This document shows positions 20,505 through 28,480 of a DNA stretch of 64,000 nt, piece after piece (the first letter of the stretch is position 1; each line of letters begins with the position of its first letter). The position numbers were made by a program, and so were the translations under genes. The DNA is from Actinomadura macrotermitis (GTDB taxonomy: Bacteria > Actinomycetota > Actinomycetes > Streptosporangiales > Streptosporangiaceae), in assembly GCF_009604375.1 (NCBI RefSeq), contig NZ_WEGH01000001.1, positions 868,001 to 932,000 on the forward strand, written 5' to 3'. The notes under the pieces are model-generated. The model was not told where the DNA came from, made no database searches, and saw nothing but the letters and a program-made list of their open reading frames with translations.

Positions 20505-20542
20505 GGAACGCCGGCGGGCCCGTGCGGGCACGCCGGCGTTCC
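20505..20542 (+). other. Intercistronic hairpin after gluB
   Basis: Arms GGAACGCCGGCG and CGCCGGCGTTCC are a perfect 12-bp stem with a further inner GCCCG/CGGGC stem. It lies 23 nt after the gluB stop and 18 nt before gluC. Such elements stabilise the upstream message or partly end transcription, so more GluB than permease would be made. Confidence 0.7.
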
Positions 20543-20560
20543 GCCAGAGGATGAAGCTCA

Positions 20561-21250
20561 ATGAACTGGGACGTTCTCTTCGACTTCAGTCCGTTCGCCA
20601 AGGAGTCCGACAAGGTACTTGAGGCGTTCTGGGCCACCATCCGGCTGTCGGCCACCACCGGCGTGCTGTCGCTGATCCTCGGCACGCTGCTGGTCGCGAT
20701 GCGGGTCTCGCCGACGCCGGTGCTGCGCGCCATCGGCACGTTCTACGTCAACACCTTTCGCAACACCCCGCTGACGCTGATCCTGGTGTTCTGCAGCCTC
20801 GGGCTCAGCGACACCCTCAAGATCAATATTTCGGACGAGACGTCGGTCAACAGCTTCTGGCTGGCGGTCTTCGGGTTCTCTGCCTACACCGCGGCGTTCG
20901 TCTGCGAGTCGCTGCGCGCGGGCATCAACACCGTGCCGCTCGGCCAGGCCGAGGCGGCGCGCGCGATCGGCCTGCCGTTCACCCAGTCGCTGCGGCTGGT
21001 GATCCTGCCGCAGGCGTTCCGGGCGTCCATCGCCCCGCTCGGCAGCGTCCTGATCGCGATGATCAAGAACTCGACGGTCGTGCTGGTGGCGGGCTATATC
21101 GAGGCCGCCGCGCAGATGAGGCAGATGTTCGAGGACTACGGAGCGACCTTGCCGATCTTCCTGGGCTTCGCCGCCGGGTTCATGGTGCTGACGCTGCCCG
21201 CGGGCCTGCTGGTCAGCCACCTCAGCAAGCGGCTGGCGGTGATCCGATGA
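20561..21250 (+). CDS. gluC: Glutamate-type ABC importer permease GluC
   Basis: This 229-residue permease of the HisM/GluC type has five to six helices and the conserved NTFRNTPLTLILVFCSLGL segment. The EAA loop is LGQAEAARAIGLPFTQSLRLVILPQA, the contact point for GluA. It forms the transmembrane path together with GluD. AGAGGATG upstream provides a ribosome binding site. The stop overlaps the gluD ATG by 4 nt. Confidence 0.93.
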   Translation: MNWDVLFDFSPFAKESDKVLEAFWATIRLSATTGVLSLILGTLLVAMRVSPTPVLRAIGTFYVNTFRNTPLTLILVFCSLGLSDTLKINISDETSVNSFWLAVFGFSAYTAAFVCESLRAGINTVPLGQAEAARAIGLPFTQSLRLVILPQAFRASIAPLGSVLIAMIKNSTVVLVAGYIEAAAQMRQMFEDYGATLPIFLGFAAGFMVLTLPAGLLVSHLSKRLAVIR

Positions 21251-22200
21251 CCACGCTGACCAGTGCGACGCCGCCCAAGAAGAAGTCCAAGCGGCCCAAG
21301 GCCGAGCCCACGGTGCTGTTCGACGCGCCCGGGCCGAAGGCGCGGCGGCGCAACGCGATCCTCACCGTCCTCGGTGTGGTGGTCGTGGCCGGCATCCTGT
21401 ACGCGATCTACCACCGGCTGGACCAGGCGGACCAGTTCCAGGGCCGGCTGTGGAAGCCCTTCGTCGAGGGCAGCACCTGGACCAAGTACATCCTGCCCGG
21501 CCTCGGCGGCACGCTGAAGGCCGCGGTCGTCGCCGCCGTGCTGGCGCTGCTGTTCGGTGTGGTCTTCGGCCTCGGCCGGATGTCGGACCACGCCTGGTTG
21601 CGGGTGCCGAGCGCGATCGTGGTGGAGTTCTTCCGCGCGATCCCGCTGCTGCTGCTGATCTTCTTCATCTTCTCCGGCCCGGCCACCATCGCGACCGGCC
21701 TGAACCGGGAGCCCCCGCACATCAGCGCGTTCACCGCGGTCGTGGCCGGGCTGATGCTCTACAACGGCTCGGTGCTGGCGGAGATCTTCCGGTCCGGCAT
21801 CCAGTCGCTGCCGCGCGGCCAGTCCGAGGCGGCCTACGCCATCGGCCTGCGCAAGAACGCGGTGATGCGGCTGATCCTGGTGCCGCAGGCCACCACGGCG
21901 ATGCTGCCGGCGATCATCAGCCAGCTGGTGGTGCTGTTGAAGGACTCGGCGCTCGGCTACATCATCGCCTACGAGGAACTGCTGAACGAGGGCTTCAAGC
22001 AGATCCCGGCCAACTACGGCAACCTGCTGCCGGCCGCGATCGTCATCAGCGTCATCTACATCCTGCTCAACCTGACGCTCAGCCGCATCGCGACGGTACT
22101 GGAGCGGCGCTCGCGCCGCAGCCGCAAGAGCTCGGCGCCGACGATGGCGGCCGGGGCTCCCACCCAGATCGAATCCGGGATGGGCAACGCCGCGTTCTAG
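21247..22200 (+). CDS. gluD: Glutamate-type ABC importer permease GluD
   Basis: This 317-residue permease has a basic cytoplasmic N-terminal extension (PKKKSKRPK, about 40 residues) before the first helix (ILTVLGVVVVAGILYAIY). Five helices follow and an EAA loop, RGQSEAAYAIGLRKNAVMRLILVPQA. It pairs with GluC. The ATG overlaps the gluC stop. The C-terminal tail is basic (RRSRRSRKSS). A perfect hairpin after the stop ends the operon. Confidence 0.93.
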   Translation: MTTLTSATPPKKKSKRPKAEPTVLFDAPGPKARRRNAILTVLGVVVVAGILYAIYHRLDQADQFQGRLWKPFVEGSTWTKYILPGLGGTLKAAVVAAVLALLFGVVFGLGRMSDHAWLRVPSAIVVEFFRAIPLLLLIFFIFSGPATIATGLNREPPHISAFTAVVAGLMLYNGSVLAEIFRSGIQSLPRGQSEAAYAIGLRKNAVMRLILVPQATTAMLPAIISQLVVLLKDSALGYIIAYEELLNEGFKQIPANYGNLLPAAIVISVIYILLNLTLSRIATVLERRSRRSRKSSAPTMAAGAPTQIESGMGNAAF

Positions 22201-22224
22201 CCGCCACTGTCTCGTCCACCACAC

Positions 22225-22256
22225 GGGGGCGCCGCCGGGAATCCGGGGGCGCCCCC
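22225..22256 (+). terminator. gluABCD terminator
   Basis: Perfect 9-bp arms GGGGGCGCC and GGCGCCCCC lie 25 nt after the gluD stop. Confidence 0.75.
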
Positions 22257-22272
22257 GCTGGTTTGCGCGGGC

Positions 22273-23364
22273 GTGACGTACGACGTGGACGTGGCCGTGA
22301 TCGGGGCCGGGCAGGCGGGGCTGTCGGCCGGGTACTTCCTGCGGCGGGCGGGACTGGGCTTCGTGATGTTCGACCACGCTCCCCGCGCGGGGGGCGCCTG
22401 GCAGCACCGCTGGCCGACGCTGACGCTCGGCAAGGCGCACGGCATCCACGATCTGCCCGGGATGCCGCTCGGCGAGCCTGACGGGTCCCGGCCTGCTTCG
22501 GAGGTCGTCTCGGAGTACTTCGCCCGCTATGAGCGGACCTTCGACCTGGACGTGCACCGGCCGGTGGACGTGATGGCGGTGTCGGACCTGCCGGACGGGC
22601 GGCTGCTGCTGGAGACGTCCGAAGGCGAGTACGCCGTCCGGGCGCTGATCAACGCGACCGGGACGTGGGAGCGGCCGTTCTGGCCCTACTACCCCGGGAT
22701 GGAGTCGTTCGGCGGGCGGCATCTGCACACGGCGGACTACCAGGGGCCCACGGAGTTCGCCGGGAAGCGGGTGGTGGTCGTCGGCGGCGGCGCCTCGGGC
22801 GTCCAGGCGCTGCTGGAGATCGCTGAGGTGGCCGCAGAGACGACGTGGGTGACGCGGCGGCCTCCGGTGTGGGTGGACGGCCCGTTCGATCACGAGCGGG
22901 GCCGTGCGGCCGTCGCGCGGGTGGCCGACCGGGTCCGGGCGGGGCTGCCGCCGGCGAGCGTCGTCAGCGTGACCGGCCTCACCGTCACCGATGAGGTGCG
23001 CGCGGCCCGCGAGAGCGGGGTGCTGGCCCGGCGGCCGATGTTCGAGCGCGTCACCCCGGGCGGCGTCGCGTGGGCGGACGGCGCCGAGGTCCGCGCCGAC
23101 GTGATCCTGTGGGCGACGGGCTTCCGCGCCGCGCTGGACCATCTGGCGCCGCTCCGGCTGCGCGGCCCCGGCGGCGGCATCGCGATGGACGGCACGGCCG
23201 TCGCCGCCGACCCGCGGATCCACCTGCTGGGTTACGGTCCGTCCGCCAGCACGATCGGAGCGGGCCGCGCGGGACGGGCCGCCGTCCGGGAGGTCGGCGG
23301 GCTGCTGACCGGCGCCCGGAACACCGGAAATGTGGCGGCGGTGACGATCTCCGCCGCCGGCTGA
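22273..23364 (+). CDS. Flavin-containing monooxygenase-like oxidoreductase
   Basis: This 363-residue protein has two dinucleotide-binding motifs: VAVIGAGQAGLSAGY at residues 8-22 for FAD and VVVVGGGASGVQALLE in the middle for NADPH. Between them is the FMO/Baeyer-Villiger fingerprint FGGRHLHTADY (pattern FxGxxxHxxxY). A late VILWATGFR segment also fits. It probably oxygenates a small substrate at N, S or a ketone, but the substrate cannot be read from the sequence. The start is a GTG 17 nt after the glu terminator, with no obvious ribosome binding site. It stands alone. Confidence 0.85.
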   Translation: MTYDVDVAVIGAGQAGLSAGYFLRRAGLGFVMFDHAPRAGGAWQHRWPTLTLGKAHGIHDLPGMPLGEPDGSRPASEVVSEYFARYERTFDLDVHRPVDVMAVSDLPDGRLLLETSEGEYAVRALINATGTWERPFWPYYPGMESFGGRHLHTADYQGPTEFAGKRVVVVGGGASGVQALLEIAEVAAETTWVTRRPPVWVDGPFDHERGRAAVARVADRVRAGLPPASVVSVTGLTVTDEVRAARESGVLARRPMFERVTPGGVAWADGAEVRADVILWATGFRAALDHLAPLRLRGPGGGIAMDGTAVAADPRIHLLGYGPSASTIGAGRAGRAAVREVGGLLTGARNTGNVAAVTISAAG

Positions 23365-23452
23365 GCCCGCCCCGGTCCGCGGCTTGTATCTTTCCGAGGT
23401 CAACTGCCCCGTCATGGCCCCAACCGATCGCCGTATGCGGGACGATTCGGTT

Positions 23453-25429
23453 ATGACCGCTCGCGCGACCCTCCCCTACGGCTCCTGGCCCTCCCCCATC
23501 TCCGCCGCCGACGTCGCCCGCGCCCGGCTGCGCCTCGCCTTTCCCACCGTGTCGGGTTCCGACGTGTGGTGGCAGGAGTCCCGTCCGGAGGAGGACGGCC
23601 GTACCACGGTCATGCATCTTGAGGGCGGGCAACGCACCGAGCTGCTGCAGGCCCCCTGGGACGCCCGGACCCGGGTGCACGAGTACGGGGGCCGCTCCTA
23701 CCTGCCGGTCCCGGCCGACGACGGCCATGTGATCGTCTTCTCCAACTACGAGGACCAGCGGCTGCACCGGCTGGATCCCGGCGATCCGAAACCGCGGCCG
23801 CTCACCCCCGAGCCCGCCGAGCCCGGCGGGCTGCGCTACGCCGACTACGTGCTGTCGCCCGACGGCACCGAGATCTGGTGCGTCTGCGAGGGGCACACCC
23901 CCGACGGCGGGATCCGGCGCGCCATCGTCGCGGTCCCGCTGGACGGCAGCGCCGCCGAGGACGCCGGGGCCATCCGCGAGCTGGTCACCGGCGCGCACTT
24001 CTACGCCTCCCCCGCGCCGTCCCCGGGCGGCGGCCACCTGGCCTGGGTGCAGTGGAGCCACCCCCGGATGCCCTGGGACGGCACCGAGGTGCGCGTCGCC
24101 GCGCTGGAGGACGGCCGCACCGTCGTGCCGCAGTCGGGCCGCACCGTCAAGGGCGGGCTCACCGAGTCGGCGCTCGCGCCGCTGTGGGCCGGCGACAGCG
24201 CCCTGTACGTGATCTCCGACTGGCCCGGCTGGTGGAACATCTACGAGGTCGGGCTGCACGGCGAGTCGGCGCAGGCGCTCTACCCGGCCGAGGAGGAGTT
24301 CGCCGGGCCGCTCTGGCAGCTCGGCGGGATGCCCTACGCGCTGCTCGGCGACGGGCGCCTGGCCGTCCTGCACGGCGAGGGCGACCAGCGTCTCGGCGTC
24401 TACGACCCCGAGACGCTGGAGCTCACCGACCTGGACGTCCCCTACGACGACTGGCAGCTTGCGCTGTCGGCCGACGGCACCACCATCGTCGGCATCGCGG
24501 GCGGCGCCGACGTGCCGCCCTCGCTGGTGCGGGTCGACGTCACCACCGGCCGCGTCGAGGGACTGCGCCGCGAGCTGGCCGAGGTGCCCGACGTCGCCTA
24601 CCTGCCGAAGCCGCGCGCCGAACGGCTGGAGGGCCCGTTCGGGCGGCCGGTGCACGCCTACGTCCACCCGCCGGCCAACCCCGAGGCCGCCGGGCCCGAG
24701 GGCGAACTGCCGCCGTACGTGGTGTTCGTGCACGGCGGGCCGACCAGCCGGGCGTCCAGCACGCTCAGCCTGGAGCGGGCCTACTTCACCAGCCGCGGCA
24801 TCGGCGTGATCGACGTCAACTACGGCGGGTCCACCGGCTACGGCCGCGCCTACCGCGAGCGGCTGCGCCGCCAGTGGGGCGTGGTCGACGTGGAGGACGC
24901 GGTGGCGGCCGCGCAGGCCCTGGTCGACGGCGGCATCGCCGACCCGGCGCGGCTGGCGATCCGGGGCGGCAGCGCCGGCGGCTGGACCACCCTCGCCGCG
25001 ATCACCCAGACGGACCTGTTCAAGGCCGCCACGTCCTACTTCGGCATCAGCGACCTGCAGAGCTTCGCCGCCGCCACGCACGACTTCGAGTCGCAGTACC
25101 TGTTCGGCCTGATCGGGCCGCTGCCCGGATTCGAGCGGGCCTACGAGGAGCGGTCCCCGCTGAACCGCGCGGACAACGCCTCCTGCCCCGTCCTGCTGCT
25201 GCAGGGGCTGGACGACCCGGTGGTGCCGCCGGACCAGTCCGAGCGCTTCGCCGTCGCGCTCGCGGACAAGAAGATGCCCTACGCCTACCTGACGTTCGAG
25301 GGCGAGTCGCACGGCTTCCGCAAGGCCGCGACGACCATCGCCTGCCTGGAGGCCGAACTGGCCTTCTACGGGCAGACCCTCGGCTTCGAGCCGCGCGGGG
25401 TGCAGCCGATCGACCTGGCCGCCGGCTGA
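23453..25429 (+). CDS. S9-family serine peptidase (dipeptidyl aminopeptidase/acylaminoacyl-peptidase type)
   Basis: This 658-residue, apparently cytoplasmic protein has an N-terminal beta-propeller-like region and a C-terminal alpha/beta-hydrolase domain from about residue 400. The catalytic set is GGSAGGW (nucleophile Ser), GLDDPVVPPDQ (Asp) and GESHGF (His). The oxyanion-side VFVHGGPTSRAS is also typical. It likely trims short peptides. In-frame ATGs at 23414 and 23432 exist; I prefer the ATG at 23453, after which the propeller sequence begins. A strong terminator follows, shared with the convergent protease gene. Confidence 0.88.
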   Translation: MTARATLPYGSWPSPISAADVARARLRLAFPTVSGSDVWWQESRPEEDGRTTVMHLEGGQRTELLQAPWDARTRVHEYGGRSYLPVPADDGHVIVFSNYEDQRLHRLDPGDPKPRPLTPEPAEPGGLRYADYVLSPDGTEIWCVCEGHTPDGGIRRAIVAVPLDGSAAEDAGAIRELVTGAHFYASPAPSPGGGHLAWVQWSHPRMPWDGTEVRVAALEDGRTVVPQSGRTVKGGLTESALAPLWAGDSALYVISDWPGWWNIYEVGLHGESAQALYPAEEEFAGPLWQLGGMPYALLGDGRLAVLHGEGDQRLGVYDPETLELTDLDVPYDDWQLALSADGTTIVGIAGGADVPPSLVRVDVTTGRVEGLRRELAEVPDVAYLPKPRAERLEGPFGRPVHAYVHPPANPEAAGPEGELPPYVVFVHGGPTSRASSTLSLERAYFTSRGIGVIDVNYGGSTGYGRAYRERLRRQWGVVDVEDAVAAAQALVDGGIADPARLAIRGGSAGGWTTLAAITQTDLFKAATSYFGISDLQSFAAATHDFESQYLFGLIGPLPGFERAYEERSPLNRADNASCPVLLLQGLDDPVVPPDQSERFAVALADKKMPYAYLTFEGESHGFRKAATTIACLEAELAFYGQTLGFEPRGVQPIDLAAG

Positions 25430-25478
25430 GCCGTGCCGCGCCCAGGCCCGCGCGGCTCGCCGCTGGACCGGCGCCGGC

Positions 25479-25503
25479 GCGCCCCGGGGCTCCCCCGGGG
25501 CGC
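25479..25503. terminator. Bidirectional terminator between two peptidase genes
   Basis: A perfect 11-bp hairpin, GCGCCCCGGGG with a CTC loop, lies between the convergent stops at 25429 and 25513. Confidence 0.8.
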
Positions 25504-25512
25504 GGCGCGCGG

Positions 25513-26442
25513 TCAGGCGCGCTTGTCGGCGGCGGTGCGCAGGTCGTAGACGTCCCTGTCGAAGTAGGGCGAGTACGAGGTGGAGGCGGTGCTGCCGCCG
25601 CCCTGGTAGCCGCCGATGACGCCGTTGATGTAGCCGGTGTGGGTGCGGCCGCTGTAGTTCAGCAGCCAGGGGCTGCCGCTCGTGCCGCCGTAGAACCCGG
25701 TGCAGTCCATCCGGATCTGGTACTTGCTCTTGCGCTTGGTCTTGGTGCGGCAGTAGATCGGGTGGTCCCGCCGGTCGTGCACGATCTTGGGGTAGCCGGC
25801 GATGTTGACCCACTTGCCGGTGCCCTGGTTGATCGCCAGCTTGTTGTAGCCGACCGCCTTCTCGATGGTGCGGCCGCCGCGCTTGTTCAGGGCGGCGTAG
25901 CCGAAGTCCAGGTCGACGTCGCCCTTGCTCACCCAGTTGCGGTGCACGGTCATCGACTTGACCGTCCAGACGCCGTAGGGGCGCCGCCCCCGGTCGTACT
26001 TGGGCACGAAGGCGATCTTGCGCGCGTAGTGGCCGCCGCGGCCGCCGTGCAGGCAGTGCGCCGCGGTCAGGATCAGGCTGTGGGACCCGCTGTGCACGAC
26101 GCTGGCGGTGCAGTAGTGGTCACCGCCGCCGTTGTTGAAGAACAGGGCGCCGAGCGTCGGGATGCCGCCGAAGGTCTTGGACCGCGCGACACTGCCGGAC
26201 GCGGCCCGCACGCCGTCGTCGGCCCGCTGGTCGATCGGGGTGGCGCCGCCCATCCGCCGGTCGGTCCAGTACCGCTCGGTCTCACCGGCGTCGGTGGCGC
26301 TGATCAGCACCCCCGCCGACATGTCTCCGACGACATGCCCCTGTGCCCGGTTCCCGGCCAGCAGGACCGCGCCTGCCCCCGCGACGACCACCCCCGTGGA
26401 AGTCGCGGCCACTACCGTCCAACGCGTGCGCCCCATTCGCAT
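25513..26442 (-). CDS. Secreted trypsin-like serine peptidase
   Basis: This 309-residue protein has an N-terminal basic region and hydrophobic helix (WTVVAATSTGVVVAGAGAVLLAG), a signal peptide or anchor. The S1 triad is His129 (LTAAHC), Asp179 (DVDLDFGYAA) and Ser255 (GGTSGSPW). Five or more cysteines in the secreted part could form disulfides. It resembles V8/Streptomyces extracellular trypsin-like peptidases. Possible starts are GTG 26448, ATG 26442 and ATG 26436. I used 26442; there is no ribosome binding site, and a TAGTTT element just upstream hints at a leaderless message. A propeptide between residues 30 and 90 is likely. Confidence 0.82.
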   Translation of the reverse strand: MRMGRTRWTVVAATSTGVVVAGAGAVLLAGNRAQGHVVGDMSAGVLISATDAGETERYWTDRRMGGATPIDQRADDGVRAASGSVARSKTFGGIPTLGALFFNNGGGDHYCTASVVHSGSHSLILTAAHCLHGGRGGHYARKIAFVPKYDRGRRPYGVWTVKSMTVHRNWVSKGDVDLDFGYAALNKRGGRTIEKAVGYNKLAINQGTGKWVNIAGYPKIVHDRRDHPIYCRTKTKRKSKYQIRMDCTGFYGGTSGSPWLLNYSGRTHTGYINGVIGGYQGGGSTASTSYSPYFDRDVYDLRTAADKRA

Positions 26443-26504
26443 TCGCACGAAACTACCGACTCGAGCGCCCCGTCACAATCCGAATGATCATTTATCCCGG
26501 TGTG

Positions 26505-28061
26505 TCAGCGGGCGAACTCGGTCGCGCGCGACTCCCGCACGACCGTCACCCGGATCTGGCCCGGGTAGGTCAGCTCGTCCTCGACCTGCTTGGCGATGTC
26601 GCGGGCGATCACCTGGGCCTGGATGTCGTCGACGGCGTCGGGCTTGACCATCACCCGGATCTCCCGGCCGGCCTGCATGGCGAAGACCTTCTCCACGCCC
26701 TCGTGCTTCTCGCGGGCGATCTCCTCCAGCCGCTCCAGCCGCTTGACGTAGGCCTCCAGCGACTCGCGGCGGGCGCCGGGCCGGCTGCCGCTGATGGCGT
26801 CGGCGGCCTGGGTGAGCACCGCCTCGACGGTGCGGACCTCGACCTCGTTGTGGTGCGCCTCGATGGCGTGCACCACGTCCTCGTGCTCGCCGTACCGGCG
26901 CGCGATCTCCGCGCCGATCAGCGCGTGGCTGCCCTCCACCTCGTGGGTGAGGGCCTTGCCGATGTCGTGCAGCAGCGTGCAGCGCTTGGCCGGCTCGACC
27001 GGCAGCCGCAGCTCGCTCGCCATGATCCCGGCCAGGTGCGCCGACTCGATCAGGTGCTTCAGCACGTTCTGCCCGTAGGAGGTGCGGTACCTCAGCTGGC
27101 CGAGCAGCGCGATCAGCTCCGGGTGCATGTCGGTGATGCCGACCTCGACCAGGGCGTCCTCGCCGGCCCGCACGCACAGCTGCTCGACCTCGTGCTTGCT
27201 GCGCTCGTAGATCTCCTCGATGCGCTGGGGGTGGATGCGGCCGTCCAGCACCAGCTTCTCCAGCGTCAGCCGGCCGACCTCGCGGCGCACCGGGTCGAAG
27301 CAGCTGAGCAGCACCGCCTCCGGCGTGTCGTCGATGATCAGGTTGACGCCGGTGGTGGACTCGAAGGAGCGGATGTTGCGGCCCTCGCGGCCGATGATCC
27401 GGCCCTTCATCTCGTCGCCGGGCAGGTGCAGCACCGTCACCACCGACTCGGCGGTCTGCTCGCTGGCCACCCGCTGGATGGCCAGCGTCACGATCTTGCG
27501 GGCGCGCTTGTCGCCCTCGGCCCGCGCGGCGTTCTCGATCTCCCGGGTGAGCGGGATCGCCTCCCGCTTGGCCTGGTTCTCGATGGCGGCGACCAGCTCG
27601 CCCTTGGCGTCCTCGGCGGTGAGCCCCGCCGCCCGCTCCAGGACCCGCCGGCGCTCCTCCGCCAGCTCCCCGATCTCGGCGCGGCGCTCCTCCAGGGCGC
27701 GCTCGGTGCCGGTGAGCCGCCCGGCCCACTCCTCCAGCCGCCGCGCCTCGCGGTCCAGCCGCTGCTCGCGTTCGGCGAGCCGCTCCTCCCGGCGCTCCAG
27801 CTCGGCGCGCTGGGCGCCGAGGGTCTCGCGCTGCGACCTGGCCTCCTCCTCGGCCTCCTCGCGGGCCGCCCCGAGGAGCTCCTGGGCGCGCGTGTCGGCC
27901 TTGCGCAGCATCTCCTCGGCGTCGGCCCTGGCCTGGAGGAGGATCTCCTCGGCCGCCCGCGCGGCCTCCTCCCGCGCCGTGGTGCCGGGCCGCCGGACCA
28001 GCAGCACGACCAGAGCGACCAGGGTCACCAGCAGCGCCGCACCCAACAGGACGCTCATCAT
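26505..28061 (-). CDS. rny: Ribonuclease Y
   Basis: This 518-residue protein has an N-terminal transmembrane helix (residues 3-22), a long Glu/Arg-rich coiled coil (about 30-190), a KH domain with GDEMKGRIIGREGRNIRSFE, and an HD domain with LLHDIGKALTHE. This is the full RNase Y layout. It is an endoribonuclease that starts mRNA decay at the membrane. The position next to recX and recA matches other actinobacteria. Two consecutive ATGs (28061, 28058) are possible starts. A 419-bp region without a gene lies upstream, so the message may carry a long leader. Confidence 0.95.
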   Translation of the reverse strand: MMSVLLGAALLVTLVALVVLLVRRPGTTAREEAARAAEEILLQARADAEEMLRKADTRAQELLGAAREEAEEEARSQRETLGAQRAELERREERLAEREQRLDREARRLEEWAGRLTGTERALEERRAEIGELAEERRRVLERAAGLTAEDAKGELVAAIENQAKREAIPLTREIENAARAEGDKRARKIVTLAIQRVASEQTAESVVTVLHLPGDEMKGRIIGREGRNIRSFESTTGVNLIIDDTPEAVLLSCFDPVRREVGRLTLEKLVLDGRIHPQRIEEIYERSKHEVEQLCVRAGEDALVEVGITDMHPELIALLGQLRYRTSYGQNVLKHLIESAHLAGIMASELRLPVEPAKRCTLLHDIGKALTHEVEGSHALIGAEIARRYGEHEDVVHAIEAHHNEVEVRTVEAVLTQAADAISGSRPGARRESLEAYVKRLERLEEIAREKHEGVEKVFAMQAGREIRVMVKPDAVDDIQAQVIARDIAKQVEDELTYPGQIRVTVVRESRATEFAR

Positions 28062-28480
28062 GAGGCAGACCCTTCCTCGCCGATGGGCCCCGTGGGAGTC
28101 GGAGCCCTGCCACGCGAGGATCTACCCGCACCCCTGCGGACCACCGGGTACGCCGATCACCCGGGCGCCGCGACGCGGGCCCGGTGACCACCGGCCCCTC
28201 GGCCGAGGCGGTGTCGCCGCTCTACCTCTCAGCTGCTCGAAATGCTCAGATGTATGACAATCCGCAGTGCGCGGAGTAACTCCTCACTGCCGTTACGGTA
28301 AGCGGCGGGAAGGTAATGAGCAAGCAAACGCCTGGCATTCCGGACTAACCGAACGCCCTCGTGAGGAGTTCCTTACCGAACCCCACCCTGGCCCACCTGC
28401 ATCATCGCCCGGCCACCGCGAGTCAGCGCGCCGTCACCATCGCGTCAGGATCGCGCGTCACCCCGGCGTGTCGCCGCGCC
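28062..28480 (-). promoter_or_regulatory. Gene-free region upstream of rny, probable promoter and leader
   Basis: No credible gene lies in these 419 bp. The part from about 28230 to 28380 is clearly more AT-rich than its surroundings and is the best place for the rny promoter. A perfect 10-bp inverted repeat, AACTCCTCAC (28278-28287) and GTGAGGAGTT (28361-28370), encloses 73 nt and could close a folded leader. A shorter palindrome, GGAGTAACTCC (28273-28283), overlaps the first arm. Confidence 0.45.
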
